Shown one piece after another: positions 21,213-32,439 of a DNA stretch of 64,000 nucleotides (positions are counted from its first letter, which is position 1; every line of letters starts with the position of its first letter). A program made the translations under genes and the position numbers. This DNA is from Marthasterias glacialis (Eukaryota; Echinodermata; Asteroidea; Forcipulatida; Asteriidae), in contig OU452228.1 in the NCBI GenBank assembly GCA_911728455.2, forward strand, positions 4,402,001-4,466,000, read 5' to 3'. The notes beneath the pieces are model-generated. The model was not told the origin of the DNA and searched no databases. It was given only the letters and a program-made list of their open reading frames with translations.

Positions 21213-22253
21213 GGCCATTTTTTTTTAATAACTTGGATTACGGAATCGCCACTCGAAAAAATCGCGTTTCAGAAAAAAAAATTAAAAATCCCCGCCCGAA
21301 AAATCGAATTTTGTAAAAAAAAAAAATCCACGCTTACAACAGTGCCACCGATCATGTACAAAACTCCATCGTATACAAAACAATACTTCTACGTTCTAGA
21401 TCACATTTTCTTCGATCCGTGCAATACATGCCGATGTATGATGGAAACCAGACCAATGTTATTCATTCACGTACAAAAGTGCGAGTCCGTTTAAAGACTG
21501 TACTTTTTGCCCAAGTGCATACATTGGCCATTTAGTAACAACTACGTGCATCGCGAGACTTGACCTCACGACCCAAACTCATGCAATTGATAGCTGTGTC
21601 AACAAATGGTCTGTGTGTGCGAATTTGGGCAAGAAACAGGATACCAGTGGCAGCTATCATAAAATGTGCATGGTTCGTGGTTGGTTGTCAGGTTTGGTTA
21701 CCGGTTATACCTCGTGCGTGCGTCTGCTGTTTTTACCTCGTGTTTACAATGGCGGCCGCTGCCGAGACCTGGTGCGTTATGCTACTTTTCTACTTTTCCG
21801 GGAGGGAGCCTCAAATCACGGAGATATCAGTAAATTTGTCTTTAATATTTGTTTCAATTTTGTTTTAAAATATGTTTATTTGGTAAAAGTAGGACTTTTT
21901 CTAGGTGAAAAAAACTCATGAATATATATATTTTTTTTCACGCCGAATAATGTAAAAAGTTTAGGGTCGCGGCGTTAAGTTAGGGTCGGTCAGAAACCGG
22001 AAACAGAACATTAAGTTTAGCCTATAAAACACTCGCCACATCCATTCAGTGACTTTCTGCTTTTGTCTACATAAGTTCCCGTGTTTTAGAAGCCGTGCCT
22101 TCAGTATTTTATTTATTTATTTTTTTTTTTTTCGCCCGGCCCGATTTTGTGAGCTCGAAATTCCGTAATTACGGTCTTTTTTTTTCCCCCCCCAATCCCC
22201 GCTCATTTTTTGTAGCTTACAAATCCGTAATCCAAGTTATAAAAAAAACGGCC
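21213..22253. mobile_element. 1.04-kb TIR element with TAA target duplication (PIF/Harbinger-like, non-autonomous)
   Basis: Ends are GGCC(A/G)TTTTTTT followed by AACTTGGATTACGGA and its inverse, flanked by TAA at 21210-21212 and 22254-22256. The duplicated block has the intact empty site (GAACATAAGTACTT near 28305), so the insertion happened after that duplication. A three-base TAA target and GG-starting TIRs fit PIF/Harbinger. No transposase or MADF-like ORF is visible. The interior is more CpG-rich than the surroundings and holds a first-exon-like segment, listed next. Confidence 0.85.
21749..21830 (+). other. First-exon-like segment captured inside the TIR element
   Basis: TTTACAATGGCGGCCGCTGC gives a well-placed start codon. 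The frame MAAAAETWCVMLLFYFSGRE continues as PQITEIS and meets a GTAAAT that could serve as a donor. The G+C and CpG content exceed the flanks. This could be a promoter and first-exon fragment of a host gene taken up by the transposon; no family is recognised and expression is unknown. Confidence 0.3.
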
Positions 22254-22256
22254 TAA

Positions 22257-22854
22257 GTACTTTTAAATGCCAGTTGTCCTTGAATCATCATGCCACAAGT
22301 GTTGTTATTTTCTAAGCTGTGATTATTGCACAAGCAGAGTTACCAAGCCAAGAGGAGTGCATTTAATTAGTAAATCAGACAGTCTTAACCTTTTTGACAA
22401 GGAGGTGGATTTGTAGTTGTAAATAGTGTTAATGAAGTTTAGTGAGGATAGCAGTAACAAAGTCCGATAGTTTGTTAGAATTTGTTGTTTAGACACTTCT
22501 GAAAACTGTTGAATAAAGAGGGGAGGGCTAGATGGTTTAGTGATGTACAAATGTTGTAGTTAGACAACACAACTGTAGTTGAAATTACAGATGAGATTTG
22601 CTTATAGATTGCTGTAGTATTAGCTGTTGAAAAAAAGTGTTTAAAAGACCAGATGGCTGCAAGTTTTGAGGTTAATTTAGGCCTGAAGTACTTTACATCC
22701 AGAAATGCGTTTAATAGTACTCGTTGGATTGTTTTATTGTACTTTTAAAACATGATGAATTGTCTCTTTTTTGGGAACATTGTCTCAGGTCGAAATAGAA
22801 CATGAACTTTTACGAATCTTTATTATTTTGACTTGGTGTTTTTTCATTTGTCAG
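22257..22854. other. Duplicated spacer before exon B2
   Basis: Non-coding sequence with a counterpart at 28310-29078. It includes a copy of the intron sequence that precedes exon B1 (AAGTGTTTAAAAGACCAGAT) but no exon A. The module was therefore duplicated without its upstream exons. Confidence 0.5.
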
Positions 22855-22968
22855 AAACCCAGGAAAATGAAGGAAAGCAGAGGGTTAAATGGCTGCATGA
22901 AGCAAGGGAGTGAACCAGATATTCCTTACTGTGTACATGTGACTGAACTAGAGGCAGGAGATGTTTTT
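22855..22968 (+). pseudogene. Exon B, copy 2
   Basis: Acceptor TTTGTCAG. It reads ETQENEGKQRVKWLHEARE and TGA in the inferred frame. The whole 114-bp interval to the GTAAGT donor is also open in the alternative frame (KPRKMKESRGLNGCMK). It has one extra codon (GGA) relative to copies 1 and 3, shared with copy 4. No exon A lies directly upstream. Confidence 0.45.
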
Positions 22969-23009
22969 GTAAGTACTGAGTTCTTTATCCTGCATATTTT
23001 CTTTATATT

Positions 23010-24915
23010 GTGTAGACCAACAGAGTAACCAAGCCTCCATTAATGGTTGTAGTTTGACAATATAACTGTAGTTTACTAGGGCTAGTAGTTGATTTTTGAG
23101 ATGAGATGTAGGTGTAGAGTGTAGACCATCAGTAACCAAGCATCGATAAATGGTTTTAGTTTGACAACACATCTGTAGTTTACTAGTTTTAGTAGTTTGA
23201 TCTTACAGACAAGATGTACGTCCAGAGTGTAGACCATCAGTAACCAAGCCTTGATAAATGATTGTAGTTTGATAACACAACTATAGTTTACTAGGGTTAG
23301 TAATGATCTTACAGACGAGATGTAGGTGTAGAGTGTAGACCAGCACAGTAACTAAGGTTTGTCTTTAATTAAAATCAGAGACAAGAGTTAGATAAACCAA
23401 CTGAAGTTTACTAAGGTTAGTAGTTGATCTTACAGACGAGATGTAAGTCTAGAGTGTAGACTATGAGTAAAAAGCCTTGATAAATGGTTGTAGTTTGACA
23501 TCAAAACTGTAGTTTGATCTTACAGATGAGGTGTTAGTGTAGAGTGTTGATCAGCAATAACCAAGCCTTGATAAATAGTTGTAGTTTGACAACAAAACTG
23601 TAGTTTGATCTTACAGATGAGATGTTAGTGTAGAGTGTTGATCAGCAATATTCAAGCCTTGATAATTAGTATGACAACAAAACTGTAGTTTTATCTTACA
23701 GATGAGATGTTAGTGTAGAGTGTAGATCAGCAGTAACCAAGCCTCGATAAATAAGTGTTGTTTGAAAACAAAAGAGTAGTTTGATCTTACAGACGAGATG
23801 TTAGTGTAGAGTCTAGATCAGCAGTAATCAAGCCTTGATAAATAGTTGTAGTTTGACAACATAACTGTACCGTAGTTTGATCTTACAGACGAGATGTAAG
23901 TGTAGTATTGATCAATAGTAACCAAGCCTTGATGAATAGTTGTAGTTTGACAACAAAACTGTAGTTTGATCTTTTAGACGAGATGTTAGTGTAGAGTCTT
24001 GATCAGCAGTAACCAAGCCTCGGTAAATGGTTGTATTTTGACAATACAACTGTAGTTTACTAGGGTTAGTAGTTAATCTTACAGATGAGATATAAGAGCA
24101 GAGTGTAGACCAGCAGGTAATCAAGCCTCGATAAATAGTTGTACTTTGACAACATAGTGTATTTTGATCTTTGTAAGTGTAGAGTGTTGATCAGCAGTAA
24201 CCAAGCCTCGATAAACAGTTGTAGTTTCATCTTACAGACGAGATGTTAGTGTAGAGTATTGATCAGCAGTAACCAAGCCTTGATAAATGGCTGTAGTTTG
24301 ACAACACAACTGTAGTTTACTAGTTGATCTTACAGACGAGATATAAATTTAGAGTGATGATCGGCAGTAACCAAGCCTAGATAAATAGTTGTAGTTTCAT
24401 CTTACAGACAAGATGTTAGTGTAGAGTCTTGATCAGCAGTAACCAAGCTTTGATAAATGGTTGTAGTTTGACAACAAAACTGTAGTTATCTAGTTGATCT
24501 TACAGACGAGATGTAAATTTAGAGTGTTGATCGGCAGTAACCAAGCCTAGATAAATAGTTTTAGTTTGACAACAAAACTGTGGTTTGATCTTTCAGACGA
24601 GGTTTTTAGTGTACAGTGTTGATCAGCAGTAATCAAGCCTAGATAAATAGTTGTAGTTTGACAACAAAACTGTAGTTTGATCTTTCAGAGGAGGTTTTTA
24701 GTGTACAGTGTTGATCAGTAGTAATCAAGCCTTGATAGATAGTTTTAGTTTGACAACAAAACTGTAGTTTGATCTTACAGACTAAATGTAAGTGTAGAGT
24801 CTTGATGAGCAGTAACCAGGATTCACAAAGAGTTGATGGTTGGTTTGACTTTGTAAACTGTAGTTTACTAGTTGATCTTACAGACGAGATGTAAATTTAG
24901 AGTGTTGATTGGCAG
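23010..24915. repeat. About-91-bp satellite, main array (roughly 20 copies)
   Basis: Tandem units contain GATCAGCAGTAACCAAGCCT, GATAAATGGTTGTAGTTTGA and GATCTTACAGACGAGATGT. Some units are 15-20 bp longer because of a TACTAGGGTTAGTAGT insert. Each unit carries a short inverted repeat (AACTACAG / CTGTAGTT). It is stop-rich in all frames and non-coding. Confidence 0.88.
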
Positions 24916-25146
24916 TAAGTCTTAGTGACAGCACAGTTTTTTCTGCATGATATAGACTCTGCATCACTCCAAACACAGGAGAAAGTATTAATGACAGCAC
25001 AGTTTTTTTCTGGTTGATATAGACTCTGCATTACTCCAAACACAGGAGAAAGTCTTTGTTTTGCTACAGTTTTTCTTCTGGATATAGGCTGTGCATCACT
25101 CCAAACAGAGGAGAAAGTCTATGTGACGGCGCATTTTTTCTCAGTG
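24916..25146. repeat. 66-bp satellite, array 4 (about 3.5 copies) inside the 91-bp array
   Basis: A short block of the 66-bp unit abruptly replaces the 91-bp unit and returns to it mid-unit at both edges (AGTGTTGATTGGCAGTAAG to TCTTAGTGACAGC; CTCAGTGATGTAGGTGTAG). This indicates exchange between two unrelated satellites without intervening sequence. Confidence 0.85.
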
Positions 25147-25675
25147 ATGTAGGTGTAGAGTGTAGACCATCAGTAATCAAGCCTTGATAAATGGTTGTAG
25201 TTTGACAAAACATCTGTAGTTTACTAGTTTTAGTAGTTTGATCTTACAGACAAGATGTACATCCAGAGTGTAGACCATCAGTAACCAAGCCTTGATAAAT
25301 GATTGTAGTTTGATAACACAACTATAGTTTACTAGGGTTAGTAATGATCTTACAGACGAGATGTAGGTGTAGAGTGTAGACCAGCACAGTAACTAAGCTT
25401 TGTCTAATTTAAAATCAGAGACAAGAGTTAGATAAACCAACTGAAGTTTACTAGGTTAGTAGTTGATCTTACAGACGAGATGTAAGTCTAGAGTGTAGAC
25501 TATCAGTGAAAAACCTTGATAAATGGTTGTAGTTTGACAACAAAACTGTAGTTTCATCTTACAGACGAGATGTAAGTGTAGAGTCTTGATCAGCCGTAAC
25601 CAAGCCTCGATAAATGGTTGTAGTCTTTGTTTTGCTACAGTTTTGGAGATGTAAATTTAGAGTGTTTATTGGCAG
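25147..25675. repeat. About-91-bp satellite, second array
   Basis: About five to six units, near-identical to 23090-23480 (same order of variant units), so this is a recent block duplication. A chimeric junction with the 66-bp unit lies near 25625-25675. Confidence 0.85.
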
Positions 25676-26106
25676 TAAGTCTTAGTGACAGCACAGTTTT
25701 TTCTTGTGGATATAGACTCTGCATCACTCCAAACACAGGAGAAAGTCTTTCTGTTGGCATAGTTTTTTCTTGTGGATATATTCTCTGCATCAATCCAAAC
25801 ACATGAGAAAGTCTTAGTGACAGCACAATTTTTTTCTTGTACATATAGACTCTGCATTATTCCAAGAACAGGAGAAAGTCTTCGTGATGGCACAGTTTTT
25901 TCTTGTTAATTAAGACTCTGCATCACTCCAAACACAGGAGAAAGTCTTTTATAATGACAGCACAGGTTTTGTCAGTGATACAGACACTGCATCACTCTGA
26001 ACATAGGAGAAAGTCTTAGTGACGGCACAGTTTTTCCTGGTTGATATGGACTCTGCATGACTCCAAACACAGGAGAAAGTTTTTGTGATGGCACAGGTTT
26101 TTCTTG
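25676..26106. repeat. 66-bp satellite, array 5 (about 6.5 copies)
   Basis: Same unit as arrays 1-4. Its right edge is again the GTGATTTAACATACTTGA spacer that leads to exon Z4. Confidence 0.88.
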
Positions 26107-26221
26107 CATGTGATTTAACATACTTGACAGCTATACTTGTCGTGACGAAATGCAAGCTTCCAAAAGTGGCATTCAAATATTTTAATAATAATAATATTTA
26201 ATCATTAATCTCTTTTTAAAG

Positions 26222-26288
26222 CCAACTGTGCTCCTCAAAGTGTCTTATGCTATTACTGGGCTAATGTTAGCTCAACAGTGGACCGAAA
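26222..26288 (+). pseudogene. Exon Z, copy 4
   Basis: 67 bp, open: NCAPQSVLCYYWANVSSTVD and phase 2 into exon A4. The donor is AA|GTAATG rather than AG|GTAATG. It is the only Z copy with neither nonsense, frameshift nor a transposon in its donor. Confidence 0.5.
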
Positions 26289-26372
26289 GTAATGACATTG
26301 AGTCTTTACTAAATGTATTTCATCTATCTTAAATAATAATCATAATTGATTACTGTTTGCTTGTTTTGACAG

Positions 26373-26449
26373 CCATCTTTCTGATAACGCCGATTCCAGA
26401 CGGCATCATCCTGAGACGGCAGCATCTTAAACCAGGAATGTGGACCAAG
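26373..26449 (+). pseudogene. Exon A, copy 4 (54-bp deletion and late nonsense)
   Basis: 77 bp. Relative to copies 1 and 3 it lacks exactly 54 bp (18 codons) from its middle and keeps the phase. It reads HLSDNADSRRHHPETAAS and then TAA, the same stop as copy 3. Acceptor and GTATGT donor are intact. Confidence 0.5.
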
Positions 26450-27371
26450 GTATGTAGGCACCAAAGGGCTCAACTGGTAAATTAGTCACAAAAATCTGCA
26501 AGATTTGTTGCTTCTTTTTTTTCGGATGGTACATCTTTGTATTTTGGAAGAGTCACATTCGTGTAATGTATGAACATTTGAAGAAGAAATATAGCTCCAC
26601 AAGATTAACCAGGGATATTAATATTTCACAGAGGAAAACCGTAACATTTACTGGTGGTTTTGTTTTTAAGGCTTTGAATGTGCTCTCTTTTTTGTTTTTC
26701 CAAAGTCTGCAAGGGAGATGTTCTTGTACGGAGCTTTGGTGACAGAACGTTACTGAGAAATACTTTGCTTTTTTGGTAGCGAAAAATTTAATCGACATGC
26801 TGTTTTTCTCCCCGCACCATTTTGAATGAAGTTTTCCCAGCTAATAATATCTCTTGCAACTTGTGACTTTAAATGATCCTAGTCAATAAGAAATGAAATG
26901 CTGTACCATTTAAAAAGTGACAGATTAGTTAACACCTCAACTTATCATGTGGGTGTTGAAAAAAAACTGTTCTAATTATTCTACAAAAATTGTAGCAACT
27001 GCTTGTTCACATAGCTGCACAAATTTAATTGATTTATAGACAATTTGTGGACAATCTTGTAGATGTTTTTTGTTTAGATCTCATATTACTTTCATTTCAT
27101 GTTTTTCACTTGGATGGTGAATTATTAATAACATTTGTATTACTACTGAAGTAAAGTGTTCAAAAGTCCAGATTGCTGCAAGTTTTGAGGTTAATTTAGG
27201 CCTGAAGTACTTTACATCCAGAAATGTGTTTAATACTCGTTGGATTGTTTCATTGTACTTTTAAAACATGATGTATTGTCTCTTTTTTGGAACATTGTCT
27301 TGAGGTCGAACTAGAACATGAATTGTTCAAGAATCTTTATTATTTTGACTTGGTGTTTTTTCATTTTGCAG

Positions 27372-27482
27372 AAACCCAGGAAAATGAAGGAAAGCGGAGG
27401 GATAAATGGCTGCATCAAGCGAGGGAGTGAACCAGATATTCCTTATTCTGTACATGTGGCTGAACTCGAGGCAGATGTTTTT
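27372..27482 (+). pseudogene. Exon B, copy 3
   Basis: Reads ETQENEGKRRDKWLHQARE and TGA in the inferred frame; the full 111-bp interval is also open in the alternative frame. It lies 922 bp after exon A4, matching the 928-bp spacing of the A3-B1 pair. Confidence 0.5.
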
Positions 27483-27844
27483 GTAAGTATTGAGTTCTTT
27501 ATCCTACATAATTTCATTTAGATTTGAGTTTCTTGAAAGCATTCTGTGGATTTTTTTATTGAAATTCAGTGAAGAACTAATACAATAATCTTGTTGAAAT
27601 TTCACTGTCAAAATAAATGTTGATTGTTGATTTGAACTCAGAAATAAGCATGCTGAAAGCTGACATGCCAAATATCGAGGGTCATCTAATCGTGCTTTTA
27701 TAGATTTTTCGTTGCTTGTTAAAGCATTGATTATAAAGAAGATGTAGATTTCAGAATAGGGTTTAATTTGCAAGAACAAACAGAAATATAGTTATTAACT
27801 TAAAAGCATTCTTTGGCAAGTGTTTGTGACTTTAAATGAAATAT

Positions 27845-28300
27845 TGAAGTAGAATTAGTTGGAAGTTTGCCAGATTTACAGGGGTTAGTAGTTGATCTTA
27901 CAGACGAGATGTACGTGTAGAATGTAGACCAGAACAATAACCAAGCCTTGTCTAACAACAGTTAGACAACACAGCTGTGTAGTTGACTGAGGTTACTAGT
28001 TGAAATTACAAGTGAGATGTGGGTATCGGTTGCGGACAAGCTGATTAAATAAGCAAGCATCAATAAATGGTTTTAGTTAGACAACACAACTGTAGTTTAG
28101 TAGTTGAAGTTACAGACGAAATGAAAATGTAGACTGCAGTTCAGGAGAGTAACCTAGCTTTGAGGATTGGTTGTGTAGTTAGACACAACCATTTTGTAGT
28201 TTACAGGAGTACATGTAGTAGTTGAACTTATAGAGTAGTTGTACACGTAGATTGCAGACTACAAACGTAACCATTGTGGTTGATTAGAACTTGCATAGCA
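27845..28300. repeat. Diverged about-91-bp satellite, block 2
   Basis: Counterpart of 20745-21200 with the same order of variant units. It continues directly into the empty site of the TAA-flanked element. Confidence 0.6.
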
Positions 28301-28621
28301 GTGAACATAAGTACTTCTAAATGTCAGTTGTCGTGGAATCATCATGCCACAAGTGTTGTTATTTGTAAGCTGTGACTATTGCACAGAGTTACCAAGCCAA
28401 GAGAAGTGCATTTAATTAATAAATCAGACAGTCTTAACCTTTTTGACAAAGAGGGGGATTTGTAGTTGTAAATAGTGTTAATGAAGTTTAGTGAGGATAG
28501 CAGTAACAAAGTCCCGATAGTTTGTTGGAATTTGTTGTTTAGACACTTCTGAATACTGTTGAATAGAGAGGGGAGGGCTAGATGGTTTAGTGATGTACAA
28601 ATGTTGTAGTTAGACAACACA

Positions 28622-28963
28622 ACTATAGTTGAAATTACAGATGAGATTTGCGTATAGATTGCTGTAGTATTAGCTGTTGAAAAAAAGTGTTTAAAAGACC
28701 AGATGGCTGCAAGTTTTGAGGTTAATTTAAGCCTGAAGTACTTTACATCTAGAAATGAAATGCGTTTAATACTCGTTGGATTGTTTCATTGTACTATAGT
28801 TGAAATTACAGATGAGATTTGCGTATAGATTGCTGTAGTATTAGCTGTTGAAAAAAAGTGTTTAAAAGACCAGATGGCTGCAAGTTTTGAGGTTAATTTA
28901 AGCCTGAAGTACTTTACATCTAGAAATGAAATGCGTTTAATACTCGTTGGATTGTTTCATTGT
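28622..28963. repeat. 171-bp tandem duplication
   Basis: The stretch starting ACTATAGTTGAAATTACAG at 28622 is repeated at 28793 with essentially no differences seen. It is absent as a duplicate from the sister block at 22555-22740, so it is a late event. Confidence 0.8.
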
Positions 28964-29078
28964 ACTTTTAAAACATAATGAATTGTGTCTTTTTTTGGAA
29001 CATTGTTTGAGGTCGAGCTAGAACATGATTTGTTTAAGAATCTTTATTATTTTGACTTGGTGTTTTTTCATTTGGCAG

Positions 29079-29192
29079 AAACCCAGGAAAATGAAGGAAA
29101 GCAGAGGGATAAATGGCTGCATCAAGCGAGGGAGTGAATCAGATATTCCTTATTGTGTACATGTGACTGAACTAGAGGCAGGAGATGTTTTT
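29079..29192 (+). pseudogene. Exon B, copy 4
   Basis: Reads ETQENEGKQRDKWLHQARE and TGA. Like copy 2 it has the extra GGA codon in the alternative frame, and no exon A upstream. Donor GTAAGTACTG follows. Confidence 0.45.
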
Positions 29193-29239
29193 GTAAGTAC
29201 TGAGTTCTTTATCCTGCATATTTTCTTTGTATTGTGTAG

Positions 29240-30665
29240 ACCAACAGAGTAACCAAGCCTCCATTAATGGTTGTAGTTTGAAAACACAACTGTAGTTTAC
29301 TAGGGTTAGTAGTTGATCTTACAGACAAGATGTTAGTGTAGAGTGTGATCAGCAGTATTAAACCAAGCCTTGATGAATAGTTGTAGTTTGACAACAAAGC
29401 TGTAGTTTGATATTACAGACGAGTGTATTGTGAAAACCAACCATAGTATCAATCCTCAATAAATAGTTGTAGTATGACAATACAACTATAGTTTACTATG
29501 GTTAGTATTTGATCTTACAGACAAGATGTAAGTCTAGAGTGTAGACCAGCAGTAACCAAGCCTTGATAAATGGTATAGTTTGACAACAAAACTGTAGTTT
29601 GATCTTTCAGACGAGATGTTAGTGTAGAGTGTTGATCAGCAGTAACCAAGCCTTGATACATGGTTTAGTTTGACAACAAAACTGTAGTTTGATCTTTCAG
29701 ATGAGATGTTAGTGTAGAGTGTTGATCAGCAGTAACCAAGCCTTGATACATGGTTTAGTTTGACAACAAAACTGTAGTTTGATCTTTTAGATGAGATGTT
29801 AGTGTAGAGTGTTGATCAGCAGTAACCAAGCCTTGATAAATGGTTGTAGTTTGACAACAAAACTGTAGTTTGATCTTTCAGATGAGATGTTAGTGTAGAG
29901 TGTTGATCAGCAGTAACCAAGCCTCGATACATGGTTTAGTTTGACAACAAAACTGTAGTTTGATCTTACAGACGAGATGTTAGTGTAGAGTGTTGATCAG
30001 CAGTAACCAAGTCTTGGTAAATGGTTGTATTTTGACTACACAACTGTAGTTTACTAGGGTAAGTAGTTGATATTACAAACGAGGTATAAGTCTAGAGTGT
30101 AGACCAGCAGGTAACCAAGCCTGGATAAATAGTTGTAGTTTGACAACATAACGTATTTTGATCTTACATATGAGATGTAAGTGTAAAATGTTGATCAGTG
30201 GTAACCGAGCCTCGATAAACAGTTGTAGTTTGATCTTACAGACGAGATGGTAGTGTAGAGTCTTGATCAGCAGTAACCAAGCCTTGATAAATGATTGTAG
30301 TTTGACAACAAAACTGTAGTTTTATAGTTGATCTTACAGACGAGATGTTAATTTAGAGTGTTGATCGGCAGTAACTAAGCGTAGATAAATAGTTATAGTT
30401 TGACAATAAAACTGTAGTTTGATCATCAAGATGAGGTTTTTAGTGTACAGTGTTGATCAGCAGTAAACAAGCCTCGATAAAGTAGTCGTAGTTTGAAAAC
30501 CAAACTGTAGTTTGATCTTACAGACGAAATGTAAGTGTAGAGTCTAGATGAGCAGTAACCAAGCCTTGAGAAATAGTTGTAGTTTGACAATAAATCTGTA
30601 GTTTGATCTTACAGACGAAATGTAAGTGTAGAGTCTTGATCAGCAGTAACCAGGATTCACAAAGA
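29240..30665. repeat. About-91-bp satellite, third array
   Basis: About 15 units. Several consecutive ones at 29600-30000 are nearly identical (GATCAGCAGTAACCAAGCCT / GATACATGGTTTAGTTTGAC), which points to recent unequal exchange. Diverged copies trail to about 31300. Confidence 0.87.
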
Positions 30666-31630
30666 GCTGATGGTTGGTTTGACTTTGTTAATTAGACATT
30701 TATTAATATTGATGAACAGATCTTAGGTAAGGTCAGTAGTTATACATGGAAGTACAGCAGTGTAACGTAGGCTTGAGGATTGGTTGTAATTTACAGGAGT
30801 TAGTTGTTGAAATTGTACATGTGTTAGATGTGTAGAGTGCAGGATAGCAGTGGACTAAATAAGTAGAACTGTTGTGTGTGATTTGAATTCGCATTGCAAT
30901 TAATATAAGTAAATCTAAATGACAGATTTTCAAGCGATACTTTTTGTAGTCTTACATGATAATGTAATTGTAGTTTATGAGGTTTAGTAATTTAGCTTAA
31001 AGACTAGATGTGGATAGAGATTGTAGAGAAGTGTCGATAGTTAGAAAAAACAAGTGTAATTTGCTAGTGTTTATATCCTATTTTATAGACAAGATGAATA
31101 TGTAGTACACTCTACCTAGAGAATGTAGATTATAAGTCAGCAAACCTCAATAAATGGTTGTAGTTTAACTGAACAAGTGTAGTTTACAGAGCAGTAACTA
31201 AGGTAAGCTTTGTTTTAATTGAAATTAGAGAAGAGTTTGAACTGAAGTTTAGTAGTGTTAGTAGTTGATCTGACAGACGAGATATTGTATAGAATAGACA
31301 AGCAGCAAAGAAACTTGTAGATATGGTCATTCAAATTGTAGTAATAATTAAAGTATTCAATGTTATGTTAGTATTTTGAAAAATGATATGTAACTGCAAT
31401 GAAAAATGATAATACTTTGAAATTATTTGCAGTAAGAATAATATCCAATTCAAGATGAATGTGTGGAAGACTTTGCTTTAACGTCATAGTGGGTAAGATT
31501 TTAAATAGTTGAAGTTGAGAGAACTCTTTATCGCATAGCATCTGCACGAAGATGAAGTATACAGAATGCAGTATACATTATACAGAAAGGGTACAGAATG
31601 TTAGTGCTTGCATTTTGGAGAGGGTCTTAA
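30666..31630. other. Diverged satellite tail and non-coding spacer
   Basis: Scattered 91-bp unit fragments (TTAGTAGTTGATCTGACAGA at about 31260) fade into unique AT-rich sequence. No coding feature. Confidence 0.4.
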
Positions 31631-31639
31631 AAAATGACC

Positions 31640-32140
31640 ATATGTGACCAGTTGTTCAGGAAGTACATTGAATGCCAGTTTGTGATCGAATTATTTACAA
31701 AATTATACTGCTTAATTGGAAGGCTATTCATGGTTTTGACACCTCATATTTACTGAACCTACTTGCAGAATACATCCCGAAACGAAGTCTTTGCTCTTCT
31801 GGAATCCATATTCTGGCAAATCAAAGAAGTAAATCTTCTTTTGGTGAAAGGGATTTTGCATCAGCTGCACTTCATCTTTGGAATGAAATGCCATCAGAGA
31901 TTAGCTGCATATAGTAACTGGACAGTTTCAAAATGTACCGAAAGACTTTATTATTCTTGTGATAGTTTTACAATTATTTGTGGTGTCGGAAATTCATGTC
32001 TTGGGAATGTTTTGTGTTGAGCTGTATTTCATTTTCAAAATGGAAGTACCACTAGCACACTGGAGTAGTTTATTAGATAGATGGCGCTTTAGAAAAGGTA
32101 TTATTATCATTATATTTTGTTGTAATTGAAAAGTGTTGTT
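31640..32140 (+). mobile_element. 5'-truncated CR1/L2-like non-LTR retrotransposon (3' end)
   Basis: The frame at 31672-31914 reads IIYKIILLNWKAIHGFDTSY, LLAEYIPKRSLCSSG, then FGERDFASAALHLWNEMPSE. This is the characteristic C-terminal tail after the reverse transcriptase of CR1/L2/jockey-type ORF2 proteins. It is followed by a 3' UTR and GATGGCGCTTTAGAAAAGGT with a TTA/ATT-rich tail near 32100. Catalytic domains are missing, as usual for 5' truncation during target-primed reverse transcription. Confidence 0.8.
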
Positions 32141-32439
32141 ATTAAAATTATTAACAAAATGGTTAATAAAAATTATTATTGATCTATTATTACTGTATTT
32201 GAAAGGTTGAAGATGTTAGCAATCTAGTAATAGGTCGTTAAGATTAGGTCAGAATGAAAAGTATTTAACACTAAGTTTAGTAATATGTGAATGTTTTTTA
32301 TGTAAGACTTTAATGCAAAAATGTTCAATATGGTAATGTATGTATGCTTTATTTTTTTAAATAAAGTGAAGAATGAAATAACTGAAAAAATATGATATTG
32401 AAATAAATATAGTGTGATGATCATGTTTGTTGGAGTTGA

